A stretch of DNA of 64,000 nucleotides from Avena insularis (taxonomy: Eukaryota; Streptophyta; Magnoliopsida; Poales; Poaceae), in NCBI GenBank assembly GCA_023614405.1, contig CM042689.1, forward strand, positions 305,327,132 to 305,391,131, in the 5' to 3' direction. The position numbers and the translations under genes are program-made. Under the pieces are notes generated by a model. That model ran no database searches. It was not told the DNA's origin and saw only the letters and a program-made list of their open reading frames with translations. Shown piece by piece: positions 57,122 to 64,000 of the stretch (position 1 is its first letter; each line of letters opens with the position of its first letter).

Positions 57122-58670
57122 TTTGGTATCAAATTCCACGATCTGTGGGAGCGCTTCACGGTGGCGACAGGTTCGGGAGGCTGTCTTCGGATCGCTCTTC
57201 CGTTAAAATCCTCATCCCCATGGCGGTGAGCGGGGCGGATCTCCCGTTTCGCGGTGCTGTGTCGCTGTAAAATTCTGAGAGGCTTCGGCAGATCGATTGG
57301 CACCAGTTCGCGAGGAGATTCACACGGCTCCTTCCAAGCCCTCACCGCAGACCCAAATCGTCCTGACGGCGATAGGTGAAGCGGTTGCGGCGTCGGCGGA
57401 CACTCTCACCGAGTGTCGACAGACGGTCGATCTGCTCCATGGCCGGGTCGCTGTTATGGACACCACACAACAGAGCCTGGTCACACAGCTCGCTTTGATC
57501 TCTAAGGCGGTCGCTGCTGGGGTGAAATCTCAAGCAGCGGCGACGCTGCAGCTGACGGCGCTCAACGACAAGTTGGTGGCAACGGTGGAGCGATTGGATC
57601 GGCATCGCTCGTGTTCTCCATCACCGTCGGAAGACGATCTTGACCCAGAGGTCTTCGAACCAGCCGGCAAGAGCATGCTCTAGTCAGTACGCGCATCGTG
57701 GATTGGTGATGCGCCCGGGGCCCCGGCGTCGACCCACGCTCCGAGAGGTACTAGGGATGCCATTCTGTCTCCGCGCGCTGCTGGGCACTTGGGCGGCGGC
57801 GGGGGTACGGGTGAGGGTGTGCTTGGAGGTGTTGGGGGCAGTCGCATTGGTGGCACAGGAGGCGGTGTGTGTGGGGGATCTGGGGCTGGCGGTGGACTGG
57901 GTGGCGCTGGTGGCGGTAGAAACTCGGGTACCTTTGAACCACCTATGAAGCATAATCTGAAGATGTCGTTTCCTCGGTTTGATGGTGATCAGCATCGCAT
58001 TGGAAGGACAAGTGTTTAGATTATTTTCTTTTGTTCAACGTTCATCCTTCATTGTGGCTACTGTCTGCGATATTGCATATGGAGGGCAATGCTGTTCCGT
58101 GGCTGAAAGCATATCGGTTGAGGCATGACATCAGTTCATGGCCGGCTTTGATGACTGCTGCAGAAGAGAAGTTCGGCAGTGATGATTATAGAAAATTTCT
58201 GAAGCAGTTTCTGGCTCTCAAGCAGTGCGGTACGGTGGAGGAGTATCAGGTTGAGTTTGAGAAGTTGTCTTATCTGATATCGATGCAAAATCCACACTAC
58301 GATGAGCAATTTTTTGTCTCTCATTTCATCAAAGGATTGAAGGCAGATATTCGAGTTGCGGTCGAGGTTCACGTGCCCAGTACAGTTGAGCGTGCAATCT
58401 TACTGGCAATTGTGCAACAGGAAGTGTTTGCCAGTGCAAAACCTTGGACTCATCGAGCCACCACATACAACAAGCCTAAACCAGTTGTAGTGAAAACAGA
58501 TTGGGCAAAGCCCACAGTAAAACTGGGCAGTGGTGACCTCTGAAAAGACTTACGAGATTTCCGAAGAGAAAATGGGCTCTGTTTTAAGTATGGAGACAAG
58601 TTTAACCCTACCCATCAGTGTGGGAAGAAAACTGCAATGGAAATTCATGCAGCCGAGAAAAGATGCGACC
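57122..58670 (+). pseudogene. gag of small-LTR Ty3/Gypsy element, broken
   Basis: 57297-57683 is an Ala/Leu/Thr-rich frame (T-L-T-E-C-R-Q-T-V-D-L-L) with a predicted helical start. A Gly-rich stretch with a frame change follows (57700-57950). 58031-58543 is the Ty3 gag core: P-W-L-K-A-Y-R-L-R-H-D-I, K-Q-F-L-A-L-K-Q-C-G-T-V-E-E-Y, Q-F-F-V-S-H-F-I-K-G-L. After a frame break a zinc knuckle is seen at about 58581-58622 as C-F-K-Y-G-D-K-F-N-P-T-H-Q-C, with the second Cys replaced by Tyr. Sequence similarity fades near 58670. No protease, polymerase or 3' LTR follows. Confidence 0.75.
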
Positions 58671-59066
58671 AGCAAGCCACCACCGAGCCAAGAGCATCTT
58701 GCCGCCGGCCTGCACCGCCGTGGCCGAGCCACCCCGCGCAGCCCTCCCTACGAGCGGGTTGAAGAAGACCCGCCGCCGCCGCATCCGCCCGGGCTTTGCC
58801 TGGCGGTGCTTGCCGACGGCGGCAGGGGAGGAGAGAAGGAGGAGGGAGGCAGTGGCTGGCGCTAGGTCTAGCCGTCTTGGTCGCCCGCGGGGAGGGGGGG
58901 GGGGGGGCGCGGACGCGAGACGGGTCGCGAGGAGCGGGCTGCATATAGCTTTGAACTCGAAGAGTTCCTGTTTCCCCAGCAAAAAGAAGATCACATACAT
59001 TGGCCTTAAGCAAATAAAGATCGTTGCAAGATTAAAACATAGACCATGAGTCATCAGCCAATCATA
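58671..59066. other. GC-rich DNA with poly-G run
   Basis: 58671-58930 has CCGCC/GGCGG-rich sequence with a run of about 13 G near 58895-58910. No product is recognised. The rest is AT-rich. Confidence 0.35.
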
Positions 59067-59310
59067 CTATCTCCGGTTCAAAGAATAACGCGTACACGTA
59101 TTTCAAAAAAAAGTTTGACCGAATAAAGAGAGCAACTAAAATTTGATTATATTGTATAAAAATAGTATCGTTGGATTTATTTTCAGATACACTTTCCAAG
59201 TATTCTAATTTTGTAACAACAATATATATATATATATTATATAAAGTAAATCTTGGTCAAAGAAAAAACACACAAAAACGAGAACGTCTTGTTCCTTGGA
59301 AAGGAGGTAG
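59067..59310. mobile_element. Stowaway-like MITE (Tc1/mariner), 244 bp
   Basis: The left end is CTATCTCCGGTTCAAAG and the right end, read on the minus strand, CTACCTCCTTTCCAAGG. TA flanks both sides (59065-59066 and 59311-59312). The middle is AT-rich with a (TA)n run at about 59222-59237. Confidence 0.7.
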
Positions 59311-59312
59311 TA

Positions 59313-60066
59313 TGAACAATCCTTAAGTAAAAATATGTGCTGCTACGAGGAAATATGAAGTTCACCACAGTTTCGATCATAAACCTGATGACATACGAGC
59401 GGCACAAGGGGTTACACGAGGTTGTCGAATAGCATCGCACGTCTCGGACCAGTTTGCTACATTCGGAGCAAAATTAGGACGACTTGACGCAATCCCTGAA
59501 CCTGACAAGCACGACCTCCTCAGAAGAAGTCCGATATGAGGTTTTCTGTGATTCTTTAAAAAAATGCTAGTACGTGAGTTTAGACAAGAAATTTGGTTTG
59601 TCCAGAAAACTGATTTCGACTTTCGAGTAGTGAAATTCTTCGAGTCTAAAATATATTCAATAAGAAAACATGTATTTTGTGATATAGTTTTTTACTGCCG
59701 GTGCAATCGCACGCGTACCTATTGCTGAGATGACACGATGGCCATGAATTACTTACCGTAAAGTAAGATATGTGAACCTTGAATGTGGAATTTATTCCAA
59801 AGCTTGGTGCATGCTGGCGTGGCGAAGAGTTGGAGTTCAACCAGCACTGTGCTAGCACGAGATGTACGTGGATCTATCCGGCACTTGCACCTGTCTGTGC
59901 AAGGATCAAAGTCAAGAGCAACTAAACTACGCACAACCATCCAGGTATCCGTAGGCGTGCGCCGGCAAAATTCGCCGTGGATCGCTTCCTCGGCTCGACA
60001 CCCTGGCGAGGTTGCTTGCTCCCTGGCAGTTTGCTTGCTACCCAGTCCAAAAACTTCGTGTTTAAT
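59313..60066. other. intergenic DNA, nothing recognised
   Basis: No gene or element end was identified in this AT-rich to mixed stretch. Confidence 0.3.
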
Positions 60067-60498
60067 TGTTAGATAGATCTCTTCCGTTCGAGCCCAACGG
60101 CGACGGAGTCCCTATCCGCGTCCTGATCGGGAGCGCCCACCTCATCTGGTCGGTGGACCCGCATGGCGCTATATAAAGAGGTGGGGGCGGCCGACGCCTC
60201 ACGAGGTTAGCCGTGCCCAGCCGCCCCACCTACAAGCCAATCCGATCTAGGCCTAGCGCCATGACGGAAGCACCACCGCCGCCACACTCTCCCCCCTTAC
60301 CACCCATGGCCAACGACGGCGGCTCCAGCTCCGGCACCAGCTCGGGCATCCCCTCTGGCTCGTGCTTGTCGAGTCAGGGTGCAGGTGGTTCCTCTCCTCT
60401 CAGATCCCTCTCTCCCTCTCTCAATTTCATGTCTAGATATGCAGAGGCAAAGAGTTAACGAATAGATCTAGACTAGTTGATGCAAATAGATTTCAACA
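60067..60498 (+). repeat. LTR (about 432 bp) of a further Copia-type element
   Basis: The right end is firm: ...GATTTCAACA followed by A and the primer-binding site. The left end TGTTAGATAGATC is a candidate only. A strong TATA box TATATAAA lies at 60170-60177. An open frame of 65 codons (60261-60458, M-T-E-A-P-P-P-P-H-S-P-P) is Pro/Ser-rich and probably incidental. No partner LTR lies in the window. Confidence 0.6.
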
Positions 60499-60499
60499 A

Positions 60500-60512
60500 T
60501 GGTATCAGAGCC
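60500..60512 (+). promoter_or_regulatory. primer-binding site of the Copia-type element
   Basis: TGGTATCAGAGCC is identical to the Sirevirus site at 3897-3909. Confidence 0.85.
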
Positions 60513-61439
60513 ACTTGTGGCTAGTTTGTTCGGTGCAAAAGAAATTCAAAGAAAAAGACCTAGATCTAAAGAGCGCCTGCCCTATGGCCGCGCCTTTCCT
60601 CTCGATCTAGATGGGCATCCCTTTTGGGAGACATCTAGAAGAAGAAATACTCCTTCGGGGGCAAAGAAAATCCTAGATCTAAGCCCCAAAAGCCCAAAAA
60701 CAGCCCTAGATCCCTCATGCAAAGAAACCCCAAACAAAAAAAAGGGGGGAGGAAGATCTGCCCCACTCGCCACTTGATTCGGTGCACCCACCCTTGGGTG
60801 GATGCACGCGTCGGTAAGGAGCCAAGGGGAGGCGCCGCCGTCATCTCCTTCTCCGTTTTTGTGGCAGGTAAAAGAAATAGAAAAAGGGGGGGGCACCGGC
60901 CCGCCGTCGTACGCCGGCGAAGGGCGCCGCTGCTGCGCCGCTTGACGGCGGTGCGCCCACCCTCGGGTGGACGCGCAGCCGGCAAGAAGGGCAGGGGGCG
61001 CCGATGCTCGAGGGAGAGGGAGGGGGCCGCCGGCTGCGCCGGGCGGCGCCGCCTCGCCTCAGTCCCCACCGGGCTGCGAGCAGGGGGCCGCCAGAGAGGG
61101 AGGGGCTCGCCGTAGGGCGGCCACCTCGCCGCCATCGCGCATCGCGCTGAGGAGGGCTCGCCGTCGCGGCCGCCTCGCCGCCTTGCTAACGCGGGGTGCA
61201 CGCGGCGCCGCCGCAGAGGGCACGCGGAGTGGACGCAGGGGGAGTGGGGGAAAGTGATTAGGGTTTGAGGGGGGCGGGGCCTGGGCGTTTTATACGGCCG
61301 ATCGGCGCGGACAACCGCCCGATCGAAACCCTAGTGGGCGGACGGCCAGGATTGAGCGGCTGCTGGCGGCCGGTCGCTGGCAGGCCAAGGCGGGCCAAGC
61401 GGGCTCTAGTGGGCTGCTGGCGGCGCGAGCGTGTACAGT
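60513..61439. other. GC-rich internal leader of the Copia-type element, truncated at the duplication
   Basis: 60513-60780 is purine-rich leader with repeated CTAGATCT words. 60880-61240 is extremely GC-rich and gives only low-complexity frames. On the minus strand GTATAAAACG (about 61287-61296) looks like a TATA box, so 61260-61310 may be a fragment of another promoter. Gag or pol is not reached; the sequence changes abruptly at 61440. Confidence 0.4.
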
Positions 61440-61818
61440 GATGGTCAACTTGTTGATGAGGATGGGTCCGGTGATGATGATGATGATGCCCAAGATACTG
61501 ATTTTGTGGCCTCACGCCGCAAGCCTGCCCAACCATCATGGGCCAAGAGGATTGAGGCTAAGCTCAAGAAGGTCTTCTGCTTCTAGGTTGACAATCAGAA
61601 GCGTATGTATGAGGCCCATGTCTATGCCAAGAAAGCATGTGCACGTCAGAAAGAAGTAATGCAAGCTCAAGGTTTGATCGACTCCGAGGGATCCGAGGAC
61701 AACATCACTCCTGAAGAGCAATGGATCTCCAAGCACAGCCACTGGGACGATGAGGCCTCTTCCACTTTCCATGCTCCTCCTCCTTATGGGGATGAATCTG
61801 ATGCTGACTACCAGTAAT
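61440..61818 (+). pseudogene. C-terminal part of Sirevirus aORF (duplicate copy)
   Basis: This repeats 24937-25315, including the acidic Asp run, the TAG stop in the same place and the same C-terminal end. The N-terminal four fifths of the ORF is absent. Confidence 0.9.
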
Positions 61819-62327
61819 CTCCAGGACGTTAGAGTTGCTCTTGTACCTTTTTGGTGTCTTGATGCCAAAGAGGGAGAAGAGTCACATTAGGCATGCGGGA
61901 TTTGCATGGGAAAGTCACAAGCTCGCTCTTGCCTTTGATTTTTACTCGCTTGTGAACTTTATTTGCTACTTGCCTCTTATTATGCGTGAAACTTATGAAC
62001 TAACTATTTGTGCTATGTATGCAAAGACTATGTGGTTATCTTATGGATCCATCATTTGTGTGGTATGGTTATTATCCTTTAGATCCATCTTATGTGGTGT
62101 GTGATGATATTACCTATTCCTTATCATTATGTTTCTCATCACACACTTGTGTGCAAAGGTATGTGCACTATGTGTGACTATGCACTCCCATGTATCTTGT
62201 AAAATAGTATGGGGCTTGTCTCTACTTATCTAGGGGAGCCCCATCTCTATTTTACAAAATCTTCTTTGTCATCACAATTCTATCATGCAAAATGTGTGTT
62301 GTCATCTAACACCAAAAAGGGGGAGAT

Positions 62328-63775
62328 TGAAAGAACATTCCTTATCCCTAGAGATTTTGGTGTTTATTACAACACACATAATGGACTAATTATTTGCCAA
62401 GTATTCTACAGGTTGCATGCCTAGAATTCCCTGACTAATTGCTCACAAAAAGGACTTTCCTGCTGCTCCATATTTTGCCTCAGTAATGTCCTAGTCTGGA
62501 TAATTCATCGGTACTACGCTCAAGTCCCAGTAGCACGGGTTTCACTTCCGGGCCTGGAAGTGTGATGTGCATACTAGCCAAAGGCCTCAGTACTGAGCGG
62601 TATCAAAAAGCAGTAGTACCGCATTTTGGTACCGCTCATGACTGAAGCAATTGGCAAGATCGCCAAACTCCTCAGAACTGAGCGGTATCAAAAAGCGGTA
62701 GTACCGCATTTTGATACCGGTCAAGACTGAGGCGATTGACAAGCTTGCCAATCTCCTCAGAACTGACCGGTACTAAAATGCGGTATTGGCCAATTGACTC
62801 ACACTGATGTTTCCCCGGTATCATAATGCGGCTCTACGCAAGTGTCCGGTAGTACCGCTCTGTAGGGCCGGTACTACCGCCGTGCGGTAGCACCACACTT
62901 TGATACCGGTGGAAACTGTTGGGCTATGATACTCAAAGTGCATCTCCGGTACCTGTCCGGTAGTACCGGTTGTTTCCGGTACTACCGCTTGGAAAACCCG
63001 GTACTACCGCTGCATTAAATGCTGCAACGGTCAAATTGGAGATGGTGCTATAAATATCCATTCACCTACCTTGGGACAAGGTGCTCATTTGCATTAAAGT
63101 CAAGACCACCATTAGAGCCACCAAATCCACAAGATCTCTTCAATCCACCACCCAAAGTCCTTGATCGAAGGAGGAGGCCTTGATCTACTACTTCACCAAA
63201 AGAGATCTTCATTCCCCCTCATTCACTTGAGGGCCCCTTTGCTCTAGTGTTTTCTTGGAAACCCTAGTTCTAGATTTGGTTCTTATAAGCTTGTCTTTGA
63301 TTGTCTTGACATCTTGCTTGTATTTGGGAGCCTCCGATTAAGTTGTGGATGTGTGCCCCAAACTTGTAAAGGTGCCGGCTTCCATCTTGAAGTTTGCCGA
63401 TATAGTGGAAGGTGGATCGATCCCGTTGGGGTGAGATTTATCAGAGAACAAGGGAGGCATCTCGGCGTTGGTGGTTTGAAACCACCCCTCTCCACACGTA
63501 GACGTACTTACCCTCAAAAGGAAGGAACTATGGGAAACAAATCCTTGTGTCTCCGCGTCCACCACTTTGGTTACTTCTATCCTTTACTGCACTTTACTTA
63601 CTCGTTCTTACTTAGTATTGTGTTTGCTAGTGCATATTTGTCATATAGACAAATTCACCTTAGTTGCATTATCTAGAAAATTTACCTTAGTGTCAAACCT
63701 TAATTTGAAAAAGAAGAAAATTTGAAGTAGCACCTATTCACCCCCCCCCCTCTAGGTGCCCATATGATCCTTTCA
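62328..63775 (+). repeat. Sirevirus 3' LTR (duplicate copy)
   Basis: 1448 bases with the same ends as 25825-27281. The differences are clustered: around 62490-62535 several GGTAGTACC motifs have lost bases, around 62671-62690 CTCGAATCGAAG is replaced by CTCAGAACTGAG, and around 63460-63500 there are small deletions. Confidence 0.9.
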
Positions 63776-64000
63776 CATAGAATCAATTAACTGTACTTTA
63801 TTTTTCTCTGCTAACACGATCAGCTGTGGAGAAGCTGGTAAGTGGCACATTAACACTGATATCTAGGACGTGGAGAGTGTTGCAGCTTCTGCTAAAATGC
63901 GACCCCTCATTTCAAAGAACCATATGATGAATGACACTGTTAACCAGAGTGGCCTTGAATATGAAAAGCTTGTTTTCTATTTTAACATCATACATGTGTT
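63776..64000. other. copy of host flank 27282-27506
   Basis: It begins CATAGAATCAATTAAC like 27282 and continues identically as far as compared to the window end. It is not part of the retrotransposon. Confidence 0.9.

Larger units (their letters stand above)
61440..64000 (+). repeat. near-identical copy of 24937-27506 (aORF end, 3' LTR and host flank)
   Basis: From GATGGTCAACTTG onward this stretch follows 24937-27506 base for base except for small patches, ending at the window edge. It contains the aORF tail with the same in-frame TAG (61584-61586) and stop (61815-61817), the purine tracts, the LTR (62328-63775) and 225 bases of the non-element DNA that lies beyond the first copy's LTR. 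It is therefore a copy of a genomic segment, not a second transposition. The left junction joins it to unrelated GC-rich DNA. Confidence 0.95.

Noticed and set aside
60635..61257. ORFs of 188, 132 and 96 codons
   Set aside because: They are low-complexity frames in a GC-rich retrotransposon leader.

Overview
The window is a piece of a large grass genome, most likely Triticeae (wheat, barley, rye or Aegilops type). The evidence is one intron-rich plant gene lying in a dense, nested field of Copia and Gypsy LTR retrotransposons, CACTA and Mutator DNA transposons and Stowaway-type MITEs. The species cannot be fixed from the sequence alone.

Layout. 1-950 is a decayed Ty3/Gypsy gag fragment. 951-2889 holds GC-rich non-coding DNA and a broken aldehyde-oxidase-like exon. 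2890-27281 is a 24.4-kb nested complex. The outer element is a Sirevirus-type Copia retrotransposon. It carries a 3.57-kb solo LTR in gag (4098-7663, TSD TCATC) and a complete 9.1-kb second Copia in its integrase (11155-20239, TSD GTTTC). That second Copia carries a 756-bp hAT-like element (16284-17039, TSD GGTTAGAA). Removing each insert with one TSD copy brings the host reading frame back into register, so the order of events can be read directly. 28624-33533 is a CACTA element with captured gene pieces. 34100-47250 is a pile of Gypsy fragments on both strands, another solo LTR (TSD CCCAA) and a truncated Mutator-like transposase gene. 48106-52202 is the only intact cellular gene found: ORC4, the origin recognition complex subunit 4, with 16 exons encoding 422 residues. 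53361-61439 carries two Stowaway-like MITEs, a LINE-like insertion with a 16-bp TSD, a second LINE-like tail facing it, a Gypsy element with a 246-bp LTR and gag, and a further LTR with primer-binding site. 61440-64000 is a near-identical second copy of 24937-27506.

The window therefore holds one working gene (ORC4, DNA replication licensing), several gene relics and many dead or non-autonomous mobile elements. No bacterial-type system, CRISPR array, tRNA or rRNA gene was seen. The observations most worth checking are the 2.56-kb duplication that carries host flanking DNA as well as element sequence, the clusters of GGTACTACC/GGTAGTACC motifs shared by the LTRs and the pol-aORF spacer of the Sirevirus element, the hairpin repeats in one Gypsy element, and a clean 49-codon UDP-glycosyltransferase-like exon caught inside the CACTA element.
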